Shown here: positions 38,635 through 47,730 of the stretch, piece by piece
Numbering within the stretch: the first letter of the stretch is position 1
Layout: the number at the start of each line of letters is the position of its first letter
Origin: an uncultured Planctomycetota bacterium
Lineage (GTDB): Bacteria; Planctomycetota; Brocadiia; CAIUPP01
Length of the DNA: 64,000 nucleotides
Assembly (NCBI GenBank): GCA_903901045.1
Contig: CAIUPP010000088.1
Span: 39,488-103,487 of the forward strand
Reading direction: 5' to 3'
Translations under genes and position numbers: made by a program
Notes under the pieces: generated by a model
The model's input: the letters and a program-made list of their open reading frames with translations, nothing else
The model's database searches: none
What the model was told of the DNA's origin: nothing

Positions 38635-39381
38635 ATGTTCGGTGGCACGGGCGGCTACTTCTGGCTCGATTCGTGGATTCTGGCCAATGTCGTGCAACTC
38701 GGAACTCAGAGATTCTGCGGATTGTTCTTGAACCGCACGAACGATCCTTGTGGGCGACAGTTCGACCAGATGAACCAGGCCGCACGGTCCGGGTGCGCCA
38801 ACATCGCGGAGGGATCGGCGCGCCGGGCGACTTCCAAAGAAACCGAAATGAAGCTGACGGACGTGGCGCGGTCAAGCCTGGCCGAACTTTCGGGCGACTA
38901 TCTGAACTGGCTCTTGCGGCAGGAGAAGGCACCGTGGGGAAAGAACAGCCCGGAAGCGAGAGCCGTGTACGCCGTCCGGTTGGAGAAGGCCGAGTACGGC
39001 GAGGACGTCGTTCATGACGCCTGCGCGCACATCCTGGCACAGAAACGGAAGTTCGCAAAGTGGCTGGAGTCTGGAAACGATGAAATCATGGCCAATGTCC
39101 TGCTGATCCTCATTGCCAGGGTGATCAACATGCTCAATCACCAGATGGAGACACAGGGCAGGACGTTCCAGAAAGAAGGCGGATTCCGCGAGAAGCTGAC
39201 GAGCCTGCGGGTGGATGCAAGAGCCAGGCAGGAAGCAGCCCCCCTGTGTCCGAAGTGCGGCAAACCAATGACCCGCCGCCGCGCCAAGAGCGGGAGGAAC
39301 GCAGGCAAGGACTTCTGGGGATGCACGGGATATCCCGAGTGCAAAGGGGTGAAGGTGATGCAGCAAGAGGCCGGTCAGTGA
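38635..39381 (+). CDS. Four-helix-bundle suffix-domain protein with topoisomerase-type zinc finger
   Basis: A 248-aa protein. Residues about 40-190 match the IVP/S23 four-helix-bundle family (QMNQAARSGCANIAEGSARR, KLTDVARSSLAELSGDYLNWL) with the longer suffix type. Residues about 205-243 form a C4 zinc finger of the topoisomerase type: CPKCGKPM ... FWGCTGYPECKG. Related proteins are encoded by intervening sequences in 23S rRNA genes and in other small insertions; their activity is unresolved. It lies between two copies of the yifB 3' end. The start has only a weak ribosome-binding site (TAGGCG). Confidence 0.85.
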   Translation: MFGGTGGYFWLDSWILANVVQLGTQRFCGLFLNRTNDPCGRQFDQMNQAARSGCANIAEGSARRATSKETEMKLTDVARSSLAELSGDYLNWLLRQEKAPWGKNSPEARAVYAVRLEKAEYGEDVVHDACAHILAQKRKFAKWLESGNDEIMANVLLILIARVINMLNHQMETQGRTFQKEGGFREKLTSLRVDARARQEAAPLCPKCGKPMTRRRAKSGRNAGKDFWGCTGYPECKGVKVMQQEAGQ

Positions 39382-39448
39382 TGGGAAGCGAGGAAAGGAA
39401 AGTGGGAGGCACGCATCGTTCGAATGACGCTTGGCTCACTCGGTGTGG

Positions 39449-39619
39449 CAATTCGCCCTTAGCGTCCGCGCCTACGGCAAGATCATCGAGCTTGTCCTGA
39501 GCCCGCCGATGGACTCTCCCGGACGCTTGTAGACTTGGATGGCGCGGAGAAAATCCGCACGGAGCATGTGACGGAGACGGTGCAGGTCCGAGGTCTGGAC
39601 AGGCATTTGCGGGCGTGAC
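39449..39619 (+). pseudogene. yifB: Decayed remnant of the original yifB 3' end
   Basis: Translation gives QFALSVRAYGKIIEL, then a disrupted stretch with a stop, then after a frame change VDLDGAEKIRTEHVTETV...GLDRHLRA and a stop. This parallels the last 50 residues of the intact gene (SFSLSARAYTKILKL...ADLDGAEEIRTEHVTEAI...SLDRNLWA). The last 87 bp match at about three quarters of positions by my count. The remnant keeps the host-like GC-rich codon choice. The disruption contains GAGCTTGTCCTGAGC, an inserted short motif. Confidence 0.85.
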
Positions 39620-39670
39620 TCGTGCGCGCGCGGATGCGCATATTTCAGGAACATAGAAGGAGTTGGGGCG

Positions 39671-41797
39671 ATGACGAGCAAGCGATTCTGGACGATTGCG
39701 GCCGCGTTTGCGCTTTGGACCGGCGTGGCGCTGGCGCAGGAGAATGCCGAACTTCAGAAGCTGCTGGACCAGTGTGCGCGCGGCGATGCGCGGGCATTGA
39801 ATCCGCTGAGGCGATTCGGGCCCGCCGCCGCGCCGGCCGTCCCCTCCATCATCGCGATTATGAAGAACCATCCGCTCGATGCCGGCGCGCCCATGGAAGT
39901 CTTTGGCGTGCAGAACGACGCCGTCGATACCCTCGGCCGAATCGGGCCCGCCGCCAAACCCGCCATTCCTCTGGTGCTCGCCTTCATGGAAATGGCGCCC
40001 AAACTGCCGCTGCAATCGCCCAATCCCGCCTTGGACGCCGAGATTTGGGGACGGCTAAGGATGGTGCCGCTGATCGTGGCGTCTGAAACTTTGGGCGCTA
40101 TGGGCCCCGGGGCCGATGCCGCCCTGCCGAAGTTGAAGGAACTGACCATGTACCCCGACCCCGCCGTCGCCCTGGCGGCGCACGTGGGGTTGGCCGGAAT
40201 CACCGGCGACCCAAAGGAACTCGACGCTATCGCCGCTGCGCTGAAGAAAGGGGAGGACCAGACGTTGTTCGCCATGGACGCCGCGGTTGAAAATCCCAAC
40301 CTGCATCTGAATTTCTCAAACGAGCGGATCAAGGAGTTCATGGCCGACCCAAACCCTCACGTCAGCGCGATCGGCCAGGGGCTGGCGAAGCTCAACATGA
40401 GCAAGAGCGATGAGCTTGCCCCTTCGCTGGTGCTGGGCTTCACGCACAACGACTCCAGCATAGCTCGGAAGTCTCGCGAAGCCCTGGCGGCGCTCGGTGC
40501 GGAGGCGGTTCCCGCGCTCATCGCGGGCCTCAAGGGACAGTTCGACACAACCGGCATTCCGCCGAACAGCATTGAAAGCGCCAAACACGCCGTCCTGGCC
40601 GAATCGGCCCTGACTCTCGCCATGATCGGGCCGAAGGGGCAGGCCGCCGCCCCCGTCCTGATTCCGATGCTCAAGGACAAGAATATGCCGCGGTACGCCA
40701 TTCTTCAGGCGCTGGCGGAGATGGGCGACGCCGCCAAGCCCGCCATCCCGGACATTCAAGCCATTCTCGCATCGGACGCGCATCTGGCGATCTGGGCTCG
40801 TTATGCACTCTATCGATTCGACGTGGATCGCGAGGCCCAGTTGCAAGCCATTGTGAACGCCGTAGGTTTCACCGGGTATGATTTGACCCCGCGCGATGTC
40901 CTCCAGAAGATCGGCCCCGTTGCCATCCCCGTGCTGATGGCCCGCTTCGACGCCGTCAAGGAGAAGTCCGAAGCGGCCGACCAGGTTGTCAAAGCGCTGG
41001 CATCCTTCAAAACAGAGGCGAAGCCCGCGCTGCCGATGCTTCAGGAGTACATGAAAGCCACCGCCAACGATAAGGGAGCGAACGTTGAGTACATCCGCGG
41101 CCGAGTGAAGGAAGGCATATTCCAGATCGAGTCGGCCATCGAGGAGGAGCGCAAACACACTTCCGCGCGGCCGAACCAGCCCGACGCCCCGGCGCCGCCC
41201 GCGGAAAAGCCCTCCGCGTCCTCCGCGACGCCAACCTCTCCCGTGCAGGGCCACATTGTCCCCACCGAACCGGTGGGCCTGAAGGACCTTCCGCCGGTCG
41301 TGTCCGACCTCGTCAAGGCGGATTTCCCCAACGACGCGATGACCGCGGCCAGCGTGAACAAGACTCCGGGCAATGCCGCGTACAAAGTCGTGCTCCACTC
41401 GCCCGGCGGGACTGACCGCGCCATGGAAATCAATCTCACTCCCCAAGGCGAGGCGGCGTCCACCAAGGTTGCTCTTCTGCAGGAGGAGATTCCGCAGACC
41501 GTCTTGGATGGCGCTAAGGCCGGCTCCGACGGGGGCGACCTGCGCCCGACGTTGGCCAAGACTGTCAATACCGCTCCTGCCGTGAGTTTCATGGCAACGC
41601 GCACGGTGACGTACGTTCTCAACGGAAAAAGGCTCGACAAGCCAACCGTCCTCTATGTGGTGATGCTGAAGAAAGGCGCCATTCCCGGGAACATTTCCGT
41701 TGATGCGGAGGGAAAGGTCGTGACCCCGGCAAAATACCTCCCCCCGAGAAAGCCGGCGACCCCCGCGCCCAGGAGCGGCGCGCCGCAGCAGCCCTGA
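39671..41797 (+). CDS. Secreted HEAT-repeat protein with C-terminal PepSY-like domain
   Basis: A 708-aa exported protein (signal peptide MTSKRFWTIAAAFALWTGVALA, cut after AQE). Residues about 30-480 are HEAT-like repeats: AAAPAVPSIIAIMK, AAKPAIPLVLAFM, GADAALPKLKEL, GAEAVPALIAGLKG, AAKPAIPDIQAIL and others. A Pro/Ala-rich linker (residues about 495-530) leads to a C-terminal beta domain with two halves that look like PepSY-type modules (DLPPVVSDLVKADFPND). Such proteins are usually protein-interaction scaffolds; the partner is unknown. AGGAGTTGGGG precedes the ATG. Confidence 0.75.
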   Translation: MTSKRFWTIAAAFALWTGVALAQENAELQKLLDQCARGDARALNPLRRFGPAAAPAVPSIIAIMKNHPLDAGAPMEVFGVQNDAVDTLGRIGPAAKPAIPLVLAFMEMAPKLPLQSPNPALDAEIWGRLRMVPLIVASETLGAMGPGADAALPKLKELTMYPDPAVALAAHVGLAGITGDPKELDAIAAALKKGEDQTLFAMDAAVENPNLHLNFSNERIKEFMADPNPHVSAIGQGLAKLNMSKSDELAPSLVLGFTHNDSSIARKSREALAALGAEAVPALIAGLKGQFDTTGIPPNSIESAKHAVLAESALTLAMIGPKGQAAAPVLIPMLKDKNMPRYAILQALAEMGDAAKPAIPDIQAILASDAHLAIWARYALYRFDVDREAQLQAIVNAVGFTGYDLTPRDVLQKIGPVAIPVLMARFDAVKEKSEAADQVVKALASFKTEAKPALPMLQEYMKATANDKGANVEYIRGRVKEGIFQIESAIEEERKHTSARPNQPDAPAPPAEKPSASSATPTSPVQGHIVPTEPVGLKDLPPVVSDLVKADFPNDAMTAASVNKTPGNAAYKVVLHSPGGTDRAMEINLTPQGEAASTKVALLQEEIPQTVLDGAKAGSDGGDLRPTLAKTVNTAPAVSFMATRTVTYVLNGKRLDKPTVLYVVMLKKGAIPGNISVDAEGKVVTPAKYLPPRKPATPAPRSGAPQQP

Positions 41798-41825
41798 ACG
41801 CGAAAGCGACGCTCGGGCACGGAAT

Positions 41826-42620
41826 TCACGCGATCGAGCGAACCACCCCGCCATCTACTCTGAGCGCCGCTCCCGTCGTCGCCGACGCCAGCGCGCCGCA
41901 GACATAGGCGATCATCGCCCCCACTTCGTCGGGCGTGGCAAACCGCTTGATCAGCGAGGAGGGGCGGCCCGTCTCAAAGAAGTCCCGCTCCACTTTTGCC
42001 CTGTCCACGCCGCGCGACGCGGCCAATTGCTCCACGAACTTGCCCACCCCCTCCGATGCGGTGGGCCCGGGAAGAACGCTGTTGACCGTCACCCCCGTGC
42101 CCGCCAGCGTCTCCGCAAGCCCGCGTGAAACAGCCAATTGCGCTGTCTTCGTCATGCCGTAGTGAACCATCTCGGCTGGAATCTGGAGCCCCGACTCGCT
42201 CGACACAAAAACGATGCGCCCCCAGTTCCGCAACCTCATGCCATGGACGTAGTGGCGCGAGAGTCGCACCCCGCTGAGGACGTTGGTTTCGAAGAAGCGG
42301 ATCCAGTCCTCGTCCGGAATCTCTTCGAACGGCTTCGGCTCGAAAATGCCCAGGTTGTTGACCAGGATATCCAGTTCCGGCAGTTGAGCGAACATCTCCT
42401 TGCACCCCTGCGCGGAGCTCAAGTCCGCGGCGACTCCGCTGACGGACGCGCCGGGCACTTCGCGCTGGAGTTGCGCCACGGCGTCAGCGACTCGCTGAGC
42501 CGTCCGGCCGTTCACGGCAACGCGCGCTCCTTCTCTGGCCAGAGCGCGGGCGGCGGCATACCCGATACCGGCAGTCGACCCCGTCACCAGCGCCCGTTTT
42601 CCCTTCAACCCCAGGTCCAT
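41826..42620 (-). CDS. SDR-family oxidoreductase
   Basis: A 264-aa classical short-chain dehydrogenase. The cofactor motif TGSTAGIG (residues about 15-22), NNLG (catalytic Asn region), Ser of VSSESG and YGMTK (YxxxK) are all present. The Arg in NGRT favours NADPH. The C-terminus ends LRVDGGVVRSIA. Resembles the 3-oxoacyl-ACP reductase-like SDR branch, but the substrate is not determined. ATG 42620 has GGAGGG upstream; the longer frame to 42683 is rejected. Convergent with the HEAT-repeat gene. Confidence 0.9.
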   Translation of the reverse strand: MDLGLKGKRALVTGSTAGIGYAAARALAREGARVAVNGRTAQRVADAVAQLQREVPGASVSGVAADLSSAQGCKEMFAQLPELDILVNNLGIFEPKPFEEIPDEDWIRFFETNVLSGVRLSRHYVHGMRLRNWGRIVFVSSESGLQIPAEMVHYGMTKTAQLAVSRGLAETLAGTGVTVNSVLPGPTASEGVGKFVEQLAASRGVDRAKVERDFFETGRPSSLIKRFATPDEVGAMIAYVCGALASATTGAALRVDGGVVRSIA

Positions 42621-42825
42621 GATATCCCTCCTGACTAAGTCCCGCGCTTCTCGCAGATCCACACCACGGCACGTTGGCCGCATTCACGCCGGCACGGTCC
42701 GGCACATTGATTCTAATCCACCGAACCTTCGTAGTTGAGCCCCCTCCCCGGCAAAATAAGCGCCTGGCTCCCCCATCCGGGCTCAGGCTGTTCCGCCCGA
42801 CGCCCTCCTGCGGTGCATTTTCCAA

Positions 42826-42855
42826 TTGACCCACCCCCCGCATCCCGGATAGCAT
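42826..42855 (+). promoter_or_regulatory. Possible promoter for the 42913-46513 operon
   Basis: TTGACC (42826-42831), 18-nt spacer, TAGCAT (42850-42855). One mismatch in the -35 and two in the -10. Start near 42862, 50 nt before the ATG at 42913. Confidence 0.5.
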
Positions 42856-42912
42856 ACTCGCGGTCGCATGCTGATTGGCCCCATTCGCGTTAGCGCAGGA
42901 AAGGGAATCTCC

Positions 42913-43956
42913 ATGCTCAACGCATCGCCGAACCGCGCGCCTGGCCTCGCCATCGCAGCTCTGTTTCTCGCCGGCAGCGTCGCTTTCTCCGCCCCGGTCG
43001 CCCCGGCCGCAGCCCCCGCCCCCGCCGCCGCGCGCCCCCAGATGCCCGCTATCACGCAGCCGGTGATGTTCAATACCCCTGAGGCGGACAAGATTCTCGC
43101 CGCCCTGCAGGTCTTCCCGGCGGACAACCCGTGGAATGAGGATATCTCGCAGAGGCCCGTCCTGAAGAACTCGGTGGAGATGATCTCCCTCATCGGACCC
43201 GGGAAGCGGCTCGCGTACAACCTCGACATGGCGTTCATCTTCGTCCCGGGCGACCAGAAGAAAGTCGATGTGAAGCTGCTCGCCTATCCTGCCGAGTCGG
43301 ACAAGGGGCCGTACCCGATGCCCGACAATGCCCCCGTCGAGGGCTGGCCGCTGGATGGCCGCTCGCTGGCCGCCGCGCAAGCCGGCAAGGAGGACACCGA
43401 CCGGCACGTGATCGTCGTGGACCCGGTCAACCGCATGCTCTACGAGTTCTACCAGGGGCGCAAGACTCCCGCCGGCTGGGAATCCGCCTGCGAGGCGACC
43501 TTCGACCTGAAGTCCAACAGGCTCCGCCCCGACGGCTGGACCTCTTCCGACGCCGCCGGTCTGCCCATCTTCCCCGCCATCATCCGATATGACGAAGTCG
43601 AGCGCGGCATGGTCGAGCACGCCATGCGCTTCACCGTGCACAACACGCGCAACGCCTACGTTTACCCCGCCACCCACCGCGCCAGCAGGAAGACCGACCC
43701 GAACCTGCCGCGCATGGGGGAGCGCTTCCGCCTGAAGGCGAATTACGATATCTCCTCCTTCTCGCCGCACGTGCAGGCAATCCTCAAGGGGCTGAAGAAG
43801 TACGGCATGTTCGTCGCGGACAACGGCGGCGACTGGCGTCTCTCCGTCGCGCCGGACAAACGCATCAAGGGACTGGATGAACTGGGCCGCCTGAAGGGCG
43901 CCGATTTCGAGGTCGTGGAGCCCACCGGGCCGAACGAAGGGCCGCGCGGACATTGA
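42913..43956 (+). CDS. Secreted protein of a conserved uncharacterised family
   Basis: A 347-aa exported protein with signal peptide and an Ala/Pro-rich spacer (residues about 31-50). The mature domain opens VFPADNPWNEDISQ. It continues with DRHVIVVDPVNRMLYEFYQ, FDLKSNRLRPDGWTSSDAAG, LPIFPAIIRYDEV, AYVYPATHRAS and KKYGMFVADNGGDW. I recognise this block order from uncharacterised exported proteins of several environmental phyla; no activity is known to me. AAGGGAATCTCC precedes the ATG. The stop overlaps the TTG start of the glycosyltransferase. Confidence 0.75.
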   Translation: MLNASPNRAPGLAIAALFLAGSVAFSAPVAPAAAPAPAAARPQMPAITQPVMFNTPEADKILAALQVFPADNPWNEDISQRPVLKNSVEMISLIGPGKRLAYNLDMAFIFVPGDQKKVDVKLLAYPAESDKGPYPMPDNAPVEGWPLDGRSLAAAQAGKEDTDRHVIVVDPVNRMLYEFYQGRKTPAGWESACEATFDLKSNRLRPDGWTSSDAAGLPIFPAIIRYDEVERGMVEHAMRFTVHNTRNAYVYPATHRASRKTDPNLPRMGERFRLKANYDISSFSPHVQAILKGLKKYGMFVADNGGDWRLSVAPDKRIKGLDELGRLKGADFEVVEPTGPNEGPRGH

Positions 43957-44894
43957 ACAACATCGAGGTTCCCGCGCACACTGTCTCCGTCATCGTCTCG
44001 GCCTATCGCCGCGCCGCGTACCTGAACCAGGCGCTGGAGAGCGTCCGCGCGCAGTCGTTCGCCGACCGCGAGTTGATTGTGGTGGATGACGCCTCGGGCG
44101 AAGAATGCGTCCGCCAGTACAGGCTGCCCCCCGGCGCACGGCTCATCATCCATGAAAGCCGCCGCGGCTCTGCGGCGGCCTCGCGCAACACCGGCCTCAG
44201 CGCGGCGCGAGGAGAGTACGTGGCCTTCCTGGATGAGGACGATATCTGGCTCCCCGGCAAACTCGCGGCGCAGGTCAACGCCCTGGAGAAACAGCCGGAG
44301 GCCGCCTTCACTTACTGTCACTCCCGGGACGTGGATGAATCCCTGCGCCCCTGCGCAAAGCAGGCGCGTTTTCGACCCTGCGCCGATCCCGTAAGAGAAC
44401 TCGTCAAGCGGAATTTCATCAAGACCCCCTCCAGCGTGATGGTCCGCCGCAGCGCCTTGGAGGAATGCGGCTTTTTTGACGAGAGCGTCGCGGGGGCGGC
44501 GGACCGGGATTTGTGGCTCAGGCTGGCGCGAAGGCATCCGCTGGTTGCGCTGTCCGAGCCCCTCGTCCTGTACCGCATGCACCCCGGGCAGTTGCACCAT
44601 CAGGAGCGCCTGACCCGCCCCGGCCGCATCCGGGGTCTCGAAAAGACGCTCGCCTGGACGGAAGCGGAGCGCCCCGATCTGGCGCCGCTGGCGAGGCGCA
44701 CGCTCTCCCACGCGCTGTTCAAGGTCGCGCGCGCCCAATGGTCCGAGGAGAATAGCGCCACCGACGCGCTCGACGCCGTCAGGCGCGCGCGTTCGCTCTG
44801 CCCATGGAACCTCCCCGCCCGCATGCTGGAGTTCCGCATTGCGTTCTCCCTGCGCCGTCCATCAACCCGGACCCCGGCGGAGCGCGTCCAATGA
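43953..44894 (+). CDS. Family 2 glycosyltransferase
   Basis: A 313-aa GT-A enzyme: VSVIVSAYRRAAYLNQALESV (residues about 11-31), LIVVDDASG, AAASRNTGLSAARGEYVAFLDEDDIWLPGKL with the DxD metal motif as DED, then GFFDESVAGAADRDLWLRLAR. It starts with TTG overlapping the preceding stop and ends with an ATGA overlap with the acyltransferase. Donor and acceptor are unknown; the neighbouring acyltransferase suggests work on a surface glycan. Confidence 0.88.
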   Translation: MNNIEVPAHTVSVIVSAYRRAAYLNQALESVRAQSFADRELIVVDDASGEECVRQYRLPPGARLIIHESRRGSAAASRNTGLSAARGEYVAFLDEDDIWLPGKLAAQVNALEKQPEAAFTYCHSRDVDESLRPCAKQARFRPCADPVRELVKRNFIKTPSSVMVRRSALEECGFFDESVAGAADRDLWLRLARRHPLVALSEPLVLYRMHPGQLHHQERLTRPGRIRGLEKTLAWTEAERPDLAPLARRTLSHALFKVARAQWSEENSATDALDAVRRARSLCPWNLPARMLEFRIAFSLRRPSTRTPAERVQ

Positions 44895-45532
44895 CGCAGC
44901 CACTCCTGATCCTTGGCACGCGATGGCTGGCGGAGGAGATGTTCGACCTCATCTCCGAAATCCCCGGATACGAAGTGGCCGGTTTCGTGGAGAACCAGGA
45001 GCGCGAGCGGTGCGCCGCGCCGCTCGAAGGCCGTCCCGTCCTCTGGGTGGATGAAGTTCCCCCCCTCGCGCGCACGCATCTGGCCCTCTGCGGAATCTCC
45101 ACCACCACGCGCGTCGCATACATCCGGCAGGTGGCCGAGATGGGGATGCGCTTCGCCACGCTGGTCCATCCCACCGCCCGCGTCTCCGCGCGCGCCACGA
45201 TGGGGACCGGCTGCTTCATCGGCCCATGCTCCGTCCTCTCGACGCATTCCAGCCTCGGCGATCATGTCTTCGTGAACCGGGGCGTGCTGATCGGCCACCA
45301 CAGAACTATCGGGAGCTACGTGACGCTCCAGCCCGGCGCCAACATCGCGGGGCTGGGGAGGATCGGAGATCAAACGTACGTCGGGATGCAGGCCGCCGTG
45401 CTTGAGCGAATCAGCGTCGGCGCAGGCTGCGTCATCGCCGCCGGGGCGGTCGTCACCGCCGACCTGCCAGACGGCGTGCAAGCCATGGGCGTGCCGGCGC
45501 GCGTCACCAAAACCGGCATCGACCCGAAGTAG
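44891..45532 (+). CDS. NeuD/PglD-like sugar O/N-acyltransferase
   Basis: A 213-aa protein with an N-terminal Rossmann-like domain (LLILGTRWLAEEMFDLISE) and a C-terminal left-handed beta-helix of hexapeptide repeats (VHPTARVSARATMGTGCFIGP..., GVLIGHHRTIGSYVTL). The active-site His lies in GHH. The end GVPARVTK is typical for the family. It is translationally coupled to the GT2 gene. Likely role: acylation of an amino sugar or sialic-type sugar. Confidence 0.88.
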   Translation: MTQPLLILGTRWLAEEMFDLISEIPGYEVAGFVENQERERCAAPLEGRPVLWVDEVPPLARTHLALCGISTTTRVAYIRQVAEMGMRFATLVHPTARVSARATMGTGCFIGPCSVLSTHSSLGDHVFVNRGVLIGHHRTIGSYVTLQPGANIAGLGRIGDQTYVGMQAAVLERISVGAGCVIAAGAVVTADLPDGVQAMGVPARVTKTGIDPK

Positions 45533-45538
45533 GAGCGC

Positions 45539-46513
45539 ATGAGCGACAAATTGATCATCAACGTGGCGCTCACGGGCATGGTCCCCACCCGGGAGCAGAC
45601 CCCTCACGTCCCGCTCACTCCCGCCGAGATCGCCGAGGAGGCCAGGCGATGCCGGGACGCCGGCGCGGGCATCGTCCACCTTCACGCGCGCGACGCCGAA
45701 GGCCGCCCCACTTATCGCCGCTCGGTCTATCGGGAGATTCTCCGCGCCGTGCGCGCAAAATGCCCCGACATCGTGCTCTGCGCCTCCGCGAGCGGACGCA
45801 TCTTCACCAGCTTCGAGGAGCGCTCCGAGGTGCTGGAGCTAACTGACCCGGCCCCGGAGATGGCTTCACTCACCCTCGGCTCCCTGAACTTCGCGAACGA
45901 GCCCTCCGTGAACAGCCCCAAGATGATCCGCGACCTCGCGCTCAAGATGCAGGAGCGCGGCATCGTGCCGGAATGGGAATGCTTCGAGCTGGGCATGATC
46001 GAGTATTCGCATTACCTGATCCGCCACGGGCTGCTCCGTCCGCCGCACTACTGCAACATTCTGCTTGGCTCGCTCGGCACGCTCAGCGCCACCCCGCACA
46101 ACCTCTCCTCCGCCGTCGCCGCCCTGCCCCCCGGAGTCACCTGGGCGGCCGCCGGCGTCGGCCGGCATCAGTTCGCCGCCAACTCGATGGCGATTGCCAT
46201 GGGGGGACACGTCCGGGTCGGACTGGAGGACAACCTGTGGTACGACGACGCGCGGACGCGCCTCGCCTCGAACGCCGAGTTCGTGGAGCGCGTCGTGCAG
46301 ATCGGCCGCGCCTCCGGCCGCGAACCGGCCACCCCCGGCGAAGCGCGCCGGATCATCGGCCTCACAACCCCATCCCCTGCGCCCAGCTTCTGCCCAGAAA
46401 CCAACCTACGCCGCCGCGCAGGGGCAGCGGACGGCGCCTGCCTCACACCAGCGGAATCGCCGCCTCCTGCCCCTTCCGCTCATCGGAGAGGTACGCCGCG
46501 TAGATCGCACTGA
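45539..46513 (+). CDS. BKACE-family beta-keto acid cleavage enzyme (DUF849)
   Basis: A 324-aa TIM-barrel enzyme. It has INVALTGMVPTREQTPHVPLTP, the zinc-binding GIVHLHARD (His-x-His), EWECFELGM, WAAAGVGRHQF and HVRVGLEDN. BKACE enzymes condense a beta-keto acid with acetyl-CoA to give acetoacetate plus a CoA ester. The family fold should end near EARRIIGL (residue about 278). Some 45 Pro/Arg/Ala-rich residues follow only because no stop occurs, and they overlap the convergent oxidoreductase gene by 71 bp. Confidence 0.88.
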   Translation: MSDKLIINVALTGMVPTREQTPHVPLTPAEIAEEARRCRDAGAGIVHLHARDAEGRPTYRRSVYREILRAVRAKCPDIVLCASASGRIFTSFEERSEVLELTDPAPEMASLTLGSLNFANEPSVNSPKMIRDLALKMQERGIVPEWECFELGMIEYSHYLIRHGLLRPPHYCNILLGSLGTLSATPHNLSSAVAALPPGVTWAAAGVGRHQFAANSMAIAMGGHVRVGLEDNLWYDDARTRLASNAEFVERVVQIGRASGREPATPGEARRIIGLTTPSPAPSFCPETNLRRRAGAADGACLTPAESPPPAPSAHRRGTPRRSH

Positions 46514-47624
46514 TCGTGTCGCAGGCCAGTTCCAGGCCGGACTGCGGCGCGCGCTTCTCCGCCGCGCAGGTCAGGAAATCCTGCATCTCCGCGATGTAGC
46601 CCAGGGTGATGTTCTCATCCGGGCTGATCGCCGTCCACCCCTCCTTGGTGCTGATCTTCTCGACGGTGTAGATATCCTTGAACTGCTCATTCCTGGGATT
46701 GAACGTGTCCACCATCCCGATCGGGCTGAGGTTGCAGCGGGTGCGGTGATTGTTCGCGAACACCTCGATGTAATTGTAGATGCCCCCCAGCACAATCTCG
46801 CCGCTGATGACGTCGGCCACCGTCCCATCCTCGAAGGTGACGTGCATCCAGCCATGGTCCTCGGTATCGTGGTACTTGGTGCGAATGAAGCCGCGGTCCT
46901 GGTAACCGGGGAGGCGCGTAATCTGCTCGCAGCGGCATGTGACGCTCCTGGGCCGGACAGGCTTGCCGTTGCGTTTGATCCCCTCCACGCGCTTCAGGTA
47001 CAGCGCCGCGGAAAGCGGGTGGCACACCTTGCCCATCAGCGACCCGCCCCCCTGGTAGCGCCAGATTCCGTAGAACGCCGAGCCGGAGCCGTTGTGCGAT
47101 TCCTCTCCCAGGATGCGCAGCACCTGCGCGGCGCTCTTTTCGATGATCTCCCGCTCCTTCTGGATCGCGGGGGCGTAGATGAAATTCTCCGCGTAGCCGA
47201 ACATCACCCCCGAGCGCCGGATGGTGGCGGCGAGTTTCGTCAGCCCCTTCACCACCTTCTCCAGCATCGGCCCCTTGGGGTCCTGGTCGCCCCGGTATTC
47301 CGCGCCGCAGCCCTTCGGCCCGAAGTAGCCCGTGAGCGGCTTCTCGCAGATGATCCCCACCCCCCGTTCGGCGGCCAGGAGCATCCCCTCCTCGTGCGCA
47401 GCCGGCGGCGAGACGATGTCCAGCACATCGACGTGCGGAAGCATCGAGGGGATATCATTGAAGACGGGAATCCCATGCTGCTTGCCGAACGCCTGGCGGC
47501 TCTCGGGGCGCAGCGAGGTCACCCCCGTCATCTGCACCTGCACGCCATGCGCCTGAAGCAGCGATTCCAGATGGAACTTCGCCGCGAACCCTGCGCCCAC
47601 AAGACCCACGCGGATGGTTTTCAT
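46443..47624 (-). CDS. Gfo/Idh/MocA-family oxidoreductase
   Basis: A 393-aa NAD(P)-dependent sugar or cyclitol oxidoreductase. The Rossmann motif is VGLVGAGFAAKFHLESL (residues about 6-22); then VLDIVSPPAAHEE and GVGIICEKPLTG with the catalytic EKP. The C-terminal beta-sheet domain has GGSLMGKVCHPLSAALYL with the His. The loop FGPKGCGAEYRGDQDPKG is longer than in typical members. GGAGGAACC precedes the ATG. Substrate unknown. Confidence 0.9.
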   Translation of the reverse strand: MKTIRVGLVGAGFAAKFHLESLLQAHGVQVQMTGVTSLRPESRQAFGKQHGIPVFNDIPSMLPHVDVLDIVSPPAAHEEGMLLAAERGVGIICEKPLTGYFGPKGCGAEYRGDQDPKGPMLEKVVKGLTKLAATIRRSGVMFGYAENFIYAPAIQKEREIIEKSAAQVLRILGEESHNGSGSAFYGIWRYQGGGSLMGKVCHPLSAALYLKRVEGIKRNGKPVRPRSVTCRCEQITRLPGYQDRGFIRTKYHDTEDHGWMHVTFEDGTVADVISGEIVLGGIYNYIEVFANNHRTRCNLSPIGMVDTFNPRNEQFKDIYTVEKISTKEGWTAISPDENITLGYIAEMQDFLTCAAEKRAPQSGLELACDTISAIYAAYLSDERKGQEAAIPLV

Positions 47625-47730
47625 GGTTCCTCCAGTTATTCCATTGCATGAAGGAACCCAATGTAATCGCGAAGGGGGCGCATGTCAAAGGGCAGAGTGC
47701 GGAATGGAACGAAGGCCGGCGCGATTCGCG

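Noticed and set aside
38635-39381. Four-helix-bundle gene interpreted as a normal insertion sequence
   Set aside because: There is no transposase, no clear terminal inverted repeat pair and no short target duplication; the duplication present is of about 170 bp of yifB coding sequence.
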